Positions 35,369 to 43,558 of a stretch of DNA of 50,423 nt are shown piece by piece (position 1 is the stretch's first letter; each line of letters opens with the position of its first letter). Where the stretch lies: positions 1-50,423 of the forward strand of contig JAHFRL010000021.1 of assembly GCA_023266235.1 (NCBI GenBank), given 5' to 3'. A program made the translations under genes and the position numbers. The DNA comes from Betaproteobacteria bacterium (GTDB taxonomy: Bacteria; Pseudomonadota; Gammaproteobacteria; Burkholderiales; SG8-41). The notes beneath the pieces were generated by a model. It saw only the letters and a list, made by a program, of their open reading frames with translations. It was not told the DNA's origin and did no database searches.

Positions 35369-38101
35369 ATGACAAAAACGTTGCTGCTGGTCGACGGTTC
35401 GTCCTATCTGTACCGCGCGTTCCACGCCATGCCCGACCTGCGCAACCGCAAGGGCGAACCGACCGGCGCAATCTACGGTGTGCTGAATATGCTGCGCCGG
35501 CTGCACAAGGATGTCGCAGCCGATTATAGCGCCTGTGTTTTCGACGCAAAAGGCAAGACCTTCCGCGAAGAGGTCTATCCCGACTACAAGGCCAACCGGC
35601 CGCCGATGCCCGACGCGCTGGTGCAGCAGATCGAGCCGCTGCACGCGGCGATCCGCGCGATGGGGTGGCCGCTGCTGATCATCGACGGCGTCGAGGCCGA
35701 CGACGTGATCGGCACGCTCGCGCGCGAAGCGCAGCAACACGGCGTGCGTACCGTGATCTCGACTGGCGACAAGGACATCACGCAGCTTGTCAATCCGCAC
35801 GTGACGCTGGTCAACACCATGTCGAACGAGGTGCTCGATGAGGCCGGCGTCGAGAAGAAATTCGGCGTCAAGCCCGGGCGCATCACCGACTATCTCGCGC
35901 TGGTCGGTGACGCAGTCGACAACGTGCCGGGCGTGGAGAAGGTCGGGCCGAAGACCGCGGTCAAGTGGCTCGCCCAATACCAGACGCTCGACAACGTGAT
36001 CGAGCATGCCGGCGAGATCGGCGGCGTCGTCGGTGACAATTTGCGCAAGGCGCTCGACTGGCTGCCCAAGGCGCGTGAACTGCTGACGATCAAATGCGAC
36101 GTCAAGCTGCCTGTGCAGCTCCCAGACCTTGCGCATGACAAACACGACCCGGCCAAGCTTGCCGAATTGTTCGAGCGCTTCGAGTTCAAGAGCTGGCGGA
36201 GAGAACTCGAGGATCGAGGATCGAGGATCGAGTATCGAGGAGACAGCGCAGCAGTAAAGCTTTCTCAATCCTCAATCCTCAATCCTCAATCCTATGACCG
36301 TCATTACGAAACCATCCTGACCGATCAACAACTCGACTCTTGGTTGGCGAATATCTCCGCCGCCCCGCTGGTATCGGTCGACACCGAAACCACCAGCCTC
36401 GACCCGCTGCAGGCGCGGCTGGTCGGGATCTCGTTTGCGGTCGAGCCCGGGCATGCGGCGTATCTGCCGCTCGCGCACCATTACGCCGGTGCGCCGCTGC
36501 AGCTCGATCTCGCCGCGGTGCTGGCGAAACTCAAGCCGTGGCTCGAGAACCAGCGGGCGGCGAAGCTCGGCCAGAACCTCAAGTACGACAAGCACGTGTT
36601 CGCCAATCACGGCATCCGGCTCGCGGGCATCGCGCATGACACGCTGCTTGAGTCATACGTGCTCGAGAGCCACCGGCCGCACGACATGGACAGCCTGGCC
36701 GAGCGCCATCTCGGCGTGAAGACCATCACTTACCAGGAGGTCGCCGGCAAGGGCGCGAGCCAGATCGGCTTCGACCAGGTGGCGGTCGAGCGCGCGTCCG
36801 AATACGCGGCGGAAGATGCCGATGTCACGCTGCAACTGCATCACGCGCTGTATCCGCAGATCGAAAGCGACGCGAAGCTCGCGAAGATCTACCGCGACAT
36901 CGAAATGCCGGTGATGGAGGTGCTGCACGCCATGGAACGCAACGGCGTGCTGATCGATCCCCGGTTGCTCGAAGCGCAAAGCCGCGAGCTGGGTGCGAAA
37001 ATGCTCGAACTCGAGCGCGCCGCGCATCTGCAGGCCGGCCAGCCGTTCAACCTCAACTCGCCGAAGCAGATCCAGGACATCCTGTTCGACAAGCACAAGC
37101 TGCCGGTGGTCAAGAAGACCCCCAGTGGGGCGCCTTCCACCGACGAAGACGTGCTGGAGCAACTCGCGCTCGATTATCCGCTGCCGAAGTTGATCCTCGA
37201 GTACCGCGGGGTGGCCAAGCTCAAGTCAACCTATACCGATAAGCTGCCGCGCATGATCAACCCGGCCACTGGACGCGTGCACACCAACTATGCACAGGCA
37301 GTCGCGATCACCGGACGGCTGGCGAGCAACGACCCTAACCTGCAGAACATCCCGGTGCGCACCGCGGAGGGCCGCCGCATCCGCGAGGCGTTTATTGCGC
37401 CGCAAGGCGGCAACATCATCTCCGCGGATTATTCACAGATCGAGCTCAGGATCATGGCGCATATCTCGCAGGACGCGAACCTGCTCAGGGCGTTCGCGGT
37501 CGGCGAGGACGTGCACCGCGCGACCGCGGCCGAGATTTTCGGCATCGACCCGGGCGACGTCGATGCCGAGCAGCGGCGCTACGCCAAGGTGATCAACTTC
37601 GGGCTGATCTACGGCATGTCGGTGTTCGGGCTTGCCGGCCAGCTCGGCATCGAGCGCGCGGCGGCGCAGCAGTACATGGACCGCTACTTCGCGCGCTATC
37701 CGGGCGTGGCCGAATACATGCGGGTCACGCGCGAGACAGCGCGCGAGCAGGGCTATGTTGAAACCGCGTTCGGGCGGCGCCTGTGGCTGCCCGAGATCAG
37801 GAGCAGCAACGGCGCGCGCCGCCAGGGCGCCGAGCGCGCCGCGATCAACGCGCCGATGCAGGGCACGGCTGCCGACCTGATCAAGCTCGCGATGATCGCG
37901 GTGCAGCGCTGGCTTGGCGACGAGGCGATCAAGAGCAAGCTCATCATGCAGGTGCACGACGAACTGGTGCTCGAAGTACCGGATTCCGAGGTGGCCGCGG
38001 TGAAAGAATACCTGCCGCAACTGATGAGCGGGGTCGCGCAGCTCGCGGTGCCGCTGGTAGTGGATCTGGGGATGGGGTCGAACTGGGACAAAGCGCACTG
38101 A
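35369..38101 (+). CDS. polA: DNA polymerase I with repeat-encoded linker insertion
   Basis: All three activities appear intact. The 5' nuclease (1-280) begins TLLLVDGSSYLYRAFHAMPDL. The 3'-5' exonuclease has the metal-binding SVDTETTSLD near residue 336. The polymerase has motif A ISADYSQIELRIMAHISQD, motif B RRYAKVINFGLIYGMSVFGL and motif C MQVHDELVLEVPD. The length is 910 residues. Residues about 280-309 (LEDRGSRIEYRGDSAAVKLS, then QSSILNPQSYD) come from HIR-L and lie exactly between the 5' nuclease and exonuclease domains. ATG at 35369 lacks a strong ribosome site. It replaces RNA primers and fills repair gaps. Confidence 0.97.
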   Translation: MTKTLLLVDGSSYLYRAFHAMPDLRNRKGEPTGAIYGVLNMLRRLHKDVAADYSACVFDAKGKTFREEVYPDYKANRPPMPDALVQQIEPLHAAIRAMGWPLLIIDGVEADDVIGTLAREAQQHGVRTVISTGDKDITQLVNPHVTLVNTMSNEVLDEAGVEKKFGVKPGRITDYLALVGDAVDNVPGVEKVGPKTAVKWLAQYQTLDNVIEHAGEIGGVVGDNLRKALDWLPKARELLTIKCDVKLPVQLPDLAHDKHDPAKLAELFERFEFKSWRRELEDRGSRIEYRGDSAAVKLSQSSILNPQSYDRHYETILTDQQLDSWLANISAAPLVSVDTETTSLDPLQARLVGISFAVEPGHAAYLPLAHHYAGAPLQLDLAAVLAKLKPWLENQRAAKLGQNLKYDKHVFANHGIRLAGIAHDTLLESYVLESHRPHDMDSLAERHLGVKTITYQEVAGKGASQIGFDQVAVERASEYAAEDADVTLQLHHALYPQIESDAKLAKIYRDIEMPVMEVLHAMERNGVLIDPRLLEAQSRELGAKMLELERAAHLQAGQPFNLNSPKQIQDILFDKHKLPVVKKTPSGAPSTDEDVLEQLALDYPLPKLILEYRGVAKLKSTYTDKLPRMINPATGRVHTNYAQAVAITGRLASNDPNLQNIPVRTAEGRRIREAFIAPQGGNIISADYSQIELRIMAHISQDANLLRAFAVGEDVHRATAAEIFGIDPGDVDAEQRRYAKVINFGLIYGMSVFGLAGQLGIERAAAQQYMDRYFARYPGVAEYMRVTRETAREQGYVETAFGRRLWLPEIRSSNGARRQGAERAAINAPMQGTAADLIKLAMIAVQRWLGDEAIKSKLIMQVHDELVLEVPDSEVAAVKEYLPQLMSGVAQLAVPLVVDLGMGSNWDKAH
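36206..36294. repeat. HIR-L: heptad inverted repeat in frame inside polA
   Basis: The 5' arm (36206-36242) has three GAGGATC, GAGTATC and GAGGAG, led by CTC. The 3' arm (36264-36291) is four CTCAATC units. The core is 21 nt. The unit is that of HIR-B and HIR-E. The polA copy has no GATTGAG unit in its 5' arm, so no TGA is formed in any frame. Confidence 0.92.
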
Positions 38102-38168
38102 AGACGATCTTCTCTCGTATTCCTGTCGTCGCGACGGGATTCGCGTCCGGGAAGACCGCAGCGGCTGA

Positions 38169-38543
38169 TCAAGCCATCCAGTTCTTGGAGTAAAACTCGC
38201 ACACGACGCGCTTTTCGGCGTCGTAGGACAAGCCTTCGCCCGATTTAAGGTCAGCCGCGGTGTAGGAGTGATGCTCGACGCCGAGGTGATCGACCAGCGT
38301 CTGGAATACGTCGATGAGCCGGGCGTCGAGGCCAAAAATCCAGCAGTACTTCGACAACTGCCGTCGCTGGGTCGCTTCCTTGCCGAGCGCGAGCAGCGCG
38401 GCTTTGTAGCGCTCGACCGGCTTGGGATCCTGTCCCGCGAACGAAAGCTCGACGGTGATCAGGATATTGCCTTCGGCGGCGGCGTTCCTCGCCTTCCAGA
38501 GTTCTTTTTCGTCTTTCGTGAGACCGATGTAGAAACGTGGCAT
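38169..38543 (-). CDS. Hypothetical protein
   Basis: A 124-residue soluble protein, unrecognised. It starts MPRFYIGLTKDEKELWKARN and ends EKRVVCEFYSKNWMA. Charged residues alternate with aromatic ones; there is no signal peptide, membrane segment or nucleotide motif. Two cysteines (SKYCWIFG and RVVCEFYS) are far apart. It follows polA convergently (gap 67 nt) and precedes DUF4197 in the direction of transcription. The region between it and polA holds an imperfect CCTGTCGTCGCGACGGG hairpin with no T-run. The frame has normal codon bias, so it is probably a gene. Confidence 0.6.
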   Translation of the reverse strand: MPRFYIGLTKDEKELWKARNAAAEGNILITVELSFAGQDPKPVERYKAALLALGKEATQRRQLSKYCWIFGLDARLIDVFQTLVDHLGVEHHSYTAADLKSGEGLSYDAEKRVVCEFYSKNWMA

Positions 38544-38578
38544 GGCAAATTCGTCTCTTGTTATGAAATGGCCGGAAA

Positions 38579-39259
38579 TTATTTCAGCGCGCCGAACACT
38601 TTTTGCACGATGCTGCTGGCGGCGCCGACCGGATCCCGCCGGATCGCTTTTTCTTCCTCGGCAATAATCAGATATAGGCCGTCAAGCGCTTTCCGCGTCA
38701 CGTATTGCTCTATCGTCGCCTGCTGCGAATCGACGAGACCGAGTTGCGCGCCTTTGCCGGCGATCGCGTTGTATTTCTCGGCGAGGCCGACTTTGGCGGT
38801 CGCATTCTTCACGATCGGCAGAAATTTCTTGCCGAGCGGCTCGGAGGTGGTGCGGCGGAAGTAGTCGGTCGCCGCGGTGTCGCCGCCGGTCAGTATCCCT
38901 TTTGCGTCCTGCACCGTCATTTTTTTGACCGCGTCGACGAGCAGCGGCTTGGCTTCGGTGACGGCGGTTTCGGCGGCGCGGTTCATCGCCAGCACCAGCT
39001 CGTCGGCCTGGCGCTGCATGCCGATCGCGCGCATCAGTCCTTCGACTTTTTGCAATGACTCGGGCAGCGGGATTTTCACCTTGTTGTTGGCGAAGAAGCC
39101 GTTCTCGACGCCAAGTTTCGCGATCGCGGTGGCCGAGCCGTCGGTGAGCGCCTGCTTGAGACCGGTGACCGCGTCTTTGTTGGTGATGTCGGCGAGCCCC
39201 GCTGCGGAAGCCCCTGCGCTGAACAGGAAAAAAGCAATACCGGCAAGCACGTGACGCAT
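38579..39259 (-). CDS. DUF4197 domain-containing secreted protein
   Basis: From ATG at 39259 the protein has 226 residues with a signal peptide (MRHVLAGIAFFLFSAGASAAG). The body is a helical DUF4197 domain: ITNKDAVTGLKQALTDGSATAIAKLG, NNKVKIPLPESLQKVEGLMRAIG, and DAKGILTGGDTAATDYFRRTTSEPL. DUF4197 proteins are widespread periplasmic proteins of unknown function. The frame extends upstream to 39460, but that part overlaps the promoter region and has no signal sequence of its own. It lies between two unrelated minus-strand genes. Confidence 0.88.
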   Translation of the reverse strand: MRHVLAGIAFFLFSAGASAAGLADITNKDAVTGLKQALTDGSATAIAKLGVENGFFANNKVKIPLPESLQKVEGLMRAIGMQRQADELVLAMNRAAETAVTEAKPLLVDAVKKMTVQDAKGILTGGDTAATDYFRRTTSEPLGKKFLPIVKNATAKVGLAEKYNAIAGKGAQLGLVDSQQATIEQYVTRKALDGLYLIIAEEEKAIRRDPVGAASSIVQKVFGALK

Positions 39260-39446
39260 CTTGACTCCCGTATGTCGGTCGGCCGCGGGTGAGACGTAGC
39301 GGAAGCGCCAGATTATTACACAGCCGGAAGTTGGCGCAAGCCGATTACCTTCCTGATTCATGCGGGTGCCGTGCCGCAGCGGAAGTTTGCTTCGCTCAAA
39401 GGCGGACGCATCAGCGTCGTCGATCCGCGCGGCACCGGTTTTTAGT

Positions 39447-41594
39447 CTACCGCCAGTCACCGATCAGATCGAACGGCGCCCAGTAGAACGGGTGCGAAAA
39501 TCTGGGATCCTTCATCACGTTGAGTTGCGCCGCGCGCAGCGCCGCCCGTGCGTCTCCCTTACTCAAGTTTTGGTAGAAGCTCGTCATCAGCAACTCGGTG
39601 GATTCGTCAGCAACCGGCCACAGCGACACGATCAACGCGGGACTCCCGGCGCTCAAAAATGAGCGCGTGAAACCCCAAATTTCGTCACCCCTTGAAACCC
39701 TGCCGAGCCCGCTTTCGCAAGCGGAAAGCGCGACTAGGCCTAATCCTTTTAGGTTCATTCCGTAGACTTCGTGCGCTTCGAGCGCGCCGGGCGCCTTGCC
39801 TTCGGGTGCGAAGAGGATGCGCGAGTACAGCGGATCGACCACGTCGACCTCAGCGTGCGCGGCGATGTGTACGAGGTTCGATTTCGGTGCGCTAGTGAAC
39901 AACCGCTGCTTGGTTGCCTCACGCTGGAAGTAGGTTTCCGACTCGGTGAACAACGCCTTGATGCTCTCTACCTCGCGCTGCGCACCGGGCAGTGCGTACT
40001 GCGGGTCACCAAGATCGGGGTTACCGAATGCGAGCAGCCTGCCAGTCTTGGCCGCATGGCTTGCGAGCAGTGCAGCGAGAGCGCTCGCCGACGGCGAGTA
40101 AGAGAGCGCTGACTTTTCGATCAGATATACGTTGCCGTCATGCAGCGCCTGAAATGGCACGTAGTGCAGCATGTCGTGCGGCACCACGATCAACGCCTCG
40201 CCATCCTTTAATCCGAGCGGCTGCAGCAGCGTGTCGTAGAGCTTGCCGCCGGGCCCGGCGGCGGGCTTCTGCTGGCGCACGGCATCACGCAGGCTTTCCA
40301 CCAGGTTGGCAAGCTGGTCGCGTGAAACTTCGATCGTTGCGGCGTTGACTGACGAGTTTCGTACTGCCCAGGCATGAGTACGCGCTTGCAACACATGGTA
40401 TTCGATCAATACTTCGCCGGATTTAAGCAGCGTCTGCAACTCTGCGAGATTGACCGGCTTGCCGAGCGGATCGGTGAATACCTCAGTACCCGATGCAAGC
40501 TTGACGCGGTTGCGCACCAGATCGAGCAGCACGCGTGCGCGCCCGCGTTCGCTCGCTTCCCATGCGGCTTCGATGTTTCCCGCCTCCATCGAAAGCCGCA
40601 CGGTTTCATTGAACGCCTGCTGCATTTCGCCAAACAGGCCGGTGTTGATTTCTTCGTTCCGGAATCGCGCTCGCACGTGCTCGGACGCGGCGAGCGCTTC
40701 AAGATAGGATTGCAGCGCACCAGCCTTGTCGCCTTGCGCGACCTGTGCCCGCCCGCGACCTTCGAGCGCCCAGAATTTCTGGTAGTCCTGTTCCTGACCG
40801 CCTGTTTGCGTCACGGCCTTCGCGAAGAGTTGCTGCGCTTCCTGGGGCTTGCCTTGTTTCAACGCTAGGTTGCCCTTGATGCGCTGCAGGGCCGTCTCCG
40901 CGCCGGGACGCCATCGCGCGTCAAGCACGTCAAGATATGACTCTGCCTGCTTTAGCGCGTCGGCGGCCTTAACTGGATCGCCGGCCGCGACGTATGCGCT
41001 TGCCAGGCTCGCGCGCGCGAAGAAACGCAGATTGCCATCATTCATGCTGATCGACTTTTCATACATGTCGATCGCTTTTTGAAATTCGCCACGTCGGATC
41101 GCGACATCGCCCAGGACCTTGTAGGCCCAGCTGTGAACGGCTTGGCGATTGCGCATATCGACATAGTGATTGAGCGCTTCCTGCGCGTACTGCTGCGCGC
41201 GCTCTATGTTTCCGGCGTAGCTGTAGGAAATGGCAAGATCGCGCTTGGCATGCGCCACCAGGTCTTCATTGCGCTGGCTCTGACCGAGAAACAATGCTTT
41301 GCTTGCTTCGCGTATTGCGAGCCGGAATTCGCCGCGGTGCGCCAGACCCACTGCCATGCGGCAGTACTGGTAGCCGGTGCGTTTCTGCTCGTCCGTCTCG
41401 TAGAGCGCCTTGCCTTCGGTGGTGAGTTTGAGCAGTGTTTCCATCTCGCGCACTCGCGCCTCGGCACCGATGCTCGCCTGGCTGCGGGCCAGGCCATCGA
41501 CTGCACGCGGTACAAACGGCGATCCTTTTTCTGCGTCCTGAGCGAAACAGCTAACGGCAAGGAGCATGAATACTAAACCGGAAATCTTGTTCAT
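39447..41594 (-). CDS. TPR and CHAT-domain protein (caspase-like protease fold)
   Basis: A 715-residue exported protein. The signal peptide is KISGLVFMLLAVSCFAQ. Residues about 75-340 form tetratricopeptide repeats (for example GEFQKAIDMYEKSISMNDG and RQAVHSWAYKVLGDVAI). The C-terminus, from about 440, is a CHAT domain with the likely dyad: histidine in LVHIAAHAEVDVVDPLYSRI and cysteine in GLVALSACESGLGRVSRGDE, followed by GFTRSFLSAGSPALIVSLWPVAD. CHAT proteins are cysteine proteases or scaffolds. Here the export signal puts it in the periplasm and it is not linked to any toxin or CRISPR gene. The substrate is unknown. Confidence 0.88.
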   Translation of the reverse strand: MNKISGLVFMLLAVSCFAQDAEKGSPFVPRAVDGLARSQASIGAEARVREMETLLKLTTEGKALYETDEQKRTGYQYCRMAVGLAHRGEFRLAIREASKALFLGQSQRNEDLVAHAKRDLAISYSYAGNIERAQQYAQEALNHYVDMRNRQAVHSWAYKVLGDVAIRRGEFQKAIDMYEKSISMNDGNLRFFARASLASAYVAAGDPVKAADALKQAESYLDVLDARWRPGAETALQRIKGNLALKQGKPQEAQQLFAKAVTQTGGQEQDYQKFWALEGRGRAQVAQGDKAGALQSYLEALAASEHVRARFRNEEINTGLFGEMQQAFNETVRLSMEAGNIEAAWEASERGRARVLLDLVRNRVKLASGTEVFTDPLGKPVNLAELQTLLKSGEVLIEYHVLQARTHAWAVRNSSVNAATIEVSRDQLANLVESLRDAVRQQKPAAGPGGKLYDTLLQPLGLKDGEALIVVPHDMLHYVPFQALHDGNVYLIEKSALSYSPSASALAALLASHAAKTGRLLAFGNPDLGDPQYALPGAQREVESIKALFTESETYFQREATKQRLFTSAPKSNLVHIAAHAEVDVVDPLYSRILFAPEGKAPGALEAHEVYGMNLKGLGLVALSACESGLGRVSRGDEIWGFTRSFLSAGSPALIVSLWPVADESTELLMTSFYQNLSKGDARAALRAAQLNVMKDPRFSHPFYWAPFDLIGDWR

Positions 41595-41639
41595 GAGAAT
41601 GCCTTTTAGCTAGCAGCGGCCCTGCGTCTGTGTCTCGTG

Positions 41640-42596
41640 CTAGCGTATGCCCGCATCATGGGCCTGCTGGTCGGCGTGATAGCTCGAGCGCACCAGCGGC
41701 CCGCACGCGGCGTGCGCAAAGCCGAGCTCGTTCGCCTGGCGCTCGAATTCCCTGAATACCGCGGGCTCGGCGTAGCGCCGCACCGGCAGGTGGTGCGCGC
41801 TCGGTTGCAGGTATTGCCCCAGCGTCAGCATGTCGACCTGATGCGCACGCAGGTCGCGCATCACTTCCAGAATTTCGTCGTCGGTTTCGCCCAACCCCAG
41901 CATCAGCCCCGACTTGGTCGGGATGCGCGGCAGGCGCGCTTTGAACTCCTTGAGCAAGCGCAGCGAGTTTTGGTAATCCGCGCCGGGTCGCGCCAGCTTA
42001 TAGAGCCGCGGCACGGTTTCGAGGTTATGGTTCATCACGTCGGGCGGATTCCCGCCGAGGATATCGAGCGCGATCTCGAGCCGGCCGCGGAAATCCGGCA
42101 CCAGCACTTCGATGCGGGTTGCCGGTGAGTGCTCGCGCACGGCGCGGATGCAGTCGGCGAAATGCCGCGCGCCGGCGTCGCGCAGATCGTCGCGGTCCAC
42201 GCTGGTGATCACGACATAACGCAGCTTGAGCGCGGCGATGGTCTTGGCGAGGTTGCTAGGCTCGTCGGCGGCGGGCGGCTGCGGCCGCCCGTGCGCGACG
42301 TCGCAGAACGGGCAACGCCGCGTGCACAGGTCACCGAGGATCATGAACGTCGCGGTGCCTTTGCCGAAACATTCGCCGATGTTGGGACACGAAGCTTCCT
42401 CGCACACCGTGTGCAGCTGGTGCTCGCGCAGGATGTGCTTGATTTCCTGGAAGCGCTGGCTGTCGCCGGACCTGACGCGGATCCAGTCCGGCTTCTTCAG
42501 GCGCCCGGCCGGCACGATCTTGATCGCGGATTTGCCAAATACGCGCGCGGTCTTGGCTGCGCCTCTTTGCTTATCTGTGTTTATCCGTGATTCCAT
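41640..42596 (-). CDS. lipA: Lipoyl synthase
   Basis: A radical SAM enzyme that inserts two sulfurs into protein-bound octanoyl groups. The 318 residues show the auxiliary-cluster motif [14 protein letters not shown], the radical SAM motif [13 protein letters not shown], and the conserved [17 protein letters not shown] and [19 protein letters not shown], ending with the RSSYHAD serine block. ATG at 42596 overlaps lipB by 26 bases. The first residues ([12 protein letters not shown]) are encoded by a short repeat at 42570-42595. Standard order ybeD-lipB-lipA. Confidence 0.97.
   Translation of the reverse strand: MESRINTDKQRGAAKTARVFGKSAIKIVPAGRLKKPDWIRVRSGDSQRFQEIKHILREHQLHTVCEEASCPNIGECFGKGTATFMILGDLCTRRCPFCDVAHGRPQPPAADEPSNLAKTIAALKLRYVVITSVDRDDLRDAGARHFADCIRAVREHSPATRIEVLVPDFRGRLEIALDILGGNPPDVMNHNLETVPRLYKLARPGADYQNSLRLLKEFKARLPRIPTKSGLMLGLGETDDEILEVMRDLRAHQVDMLTLGQYLQPSAHHLPVRRYAEPAVFREFERQANELGFAHAACGPLVRSSYHADQQAHDAGIR
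42570..42595. repeat. Half element: 10-nt units at the lipB/lipA junction
   Basis: TTATCTGTGT and TTATCCGTGA stand in tandem with partial flanks. No complementary arm was found within 150 nt. It encodes the lipB C-terminus and, in another frame, the lipA N-terminus. Similar short tandem units are frequent in environmental proteobacterial genomes. Confidence 0.55.
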
Positions 42597-43290
42597 TTGC
42601 TTCCAGGTGACGCAGCAGGTGATCGACGAGTTTCGCGCTCAGCGCGTCGGGCGGGTCAGCGATGCCGAGATCGCGCGTCTGCGTGACTTCGAGACCCGGG
42701 TAGCCGCACGGGTTGATGGCATGAAACGGGGTCAGATCCATGTCGACGTTGAGCGCGAGCCCATGATAGCAGCAGCCGTTCCTGATGCGTAAGCCCAGCG
42801 CAGCGATTTTTGCATTGCCGACGTAAACCCCGGGCGCCTCAACGCGACCCGCAGCCGTCACCCCGAAACTGGCGAGCAGGTCGATCACCGCCAGTTCCAT
42901 CAGCCTGACCAGCGGCCGCACGCTCAAACCGCGCCGGCGCATGTCGAGCAGCAGGTAAACCACAAGCTGGCCGGGACCGTGATAAGTAATCTGCCCGCCG
43001 CGGTCGGTCCTGACCAGCGGGACGCCGTTGTCGCTGCGTGGCAGATGCTCGGGCTTGCCGGCGATGCCGAGCGTGTATACCGGCGGATGTTGCAGCAGCC
43101 ACAGCTCGTCTTGCGTCGCAGCATCGCGCCTGGCGGTAAAATCCTGCATCGCGCGCCACGTGGGAAGGTAGTCAACGCGCCCGAGGCGCTTGACAACGGG
43201 GGAGGCGAGAGGCGAGAGGCGAGAGGCGGGAACTGCCTCGCGCCGTCCGCCGCTTTTCTCCTCTCTCCTCTCTCCTCTCTCCTCTCGCAT
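42571..43290 (-). CDS. lipB: Octanoyltransferase (lipoate-protein ligase B) with repeat-encoded N-terminus
   Basis: LipB moves octanoyl from ACP to lipoyl domains; lipA then acts. From ATG at 43290, 239 residues. Family motifs: [56 protein letters not shown] and [31 protein letters not shown] with the catalytic lysine and cysteine. The ATG overlaps the ybeD stop as TGATG, so it is coupled; the longer ORF from 43323 is rejected. The first 30 residues before [14 protein letters not shown] ([14 protein letters not shown] and so on) are encoded by HIR-M and absent from the family. No other start lies between. Confidence 0.93.
   Translation of the reverse strand: MREERGERREEKSGGRREAVPASRLSPLASPVVKRLGRVDYLPTWRAMQDFTARRDAATQDELWLLQHPPVYTLGIAGKPEHLPRSDNGVPLVRTDRGGQITYHGPGQLVVYLLLDMRRRGLSVRPLVRLMELAVIDLLASFGVTAAGRVEAPGVYVGNAKIAALGLRIRNGCCYHGLALNVDMDLTPFHAINPCGYPGLEVTQTRDLGIADPPDALSAKLVDHLLRHLEANGITDKHR
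43201..43288. repeat. HIR-M: heptad inverted repeat at the ybeD/lipB junction
   Basis: The 5' arm (43201-43228) has GGAGGCG and three AGAGGCG. The 3' arm (43254-43288) has TTTTCTC, three CTCTCTC and CTCTCGC. On the minus strand it begins immediately after the lipB ATG and is translated as the lipB N-terminus. Confidence 0.92.
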
Positions 43291-43553
43291 CACAGCACCA
43301 TCACCACCAGCGGGTGGTCGCACAACTCACCGTACAACGCGTCGAGCTGCGCGCGTGAAGTCGCGTTGATCACGCAGGTCACGCTCAGGTATTTGCCGTG
43401 CTTGCTGGTTTTCATTGCCAGCGTCGCGCCGTCGAAATCAGGCGCGTGACGGCGGACGACCTCGAGCATCGCCTGCGCGAATCCGGCGCGGGTGTGCCCC
43501 ATGATCTTGATGGGGAACTCGCACGGATATTCGATCAGCGACGGGTCAGGCAT
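43290..43553 (-). CDS. ybeD: DUF493 (YbeD-like) protein
   Basis: An 87-residue ACT-like protein. EYPCEFPIKIMGHTRAGFAQAMLEVVRRHAPDF and YLSVTCVINATSRAQLDALYGELCDHPLVVMVL match DUF493, the family found just upstream of lipB in most Proteobacteria. It is probably regulatory or a small binding domain; the function is not established. Its stop and the lipB start overlap as TGATG. It begins 5 nt after the aminotransferase stop, so the four genes form one operon. The much longer frame starting upstream is spurious. Confidence 0.9.
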   Translation of the reverse strand: MPDPSLIEYPCEFPIKIMGHTRAGFAQAMLEVVRRHAPDFDGATLAMKTSKHGKYLSVTCVINATSRAQLDALYGELCDHPLVVMVL

Positions 43554-43558
43554 GCCGG

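Noticed and set aside
38101..38168. Terminator after polA
   Set aside because: The CCTGTCGTCGCGACGGG hairpin is imperfect and no T-run follows.
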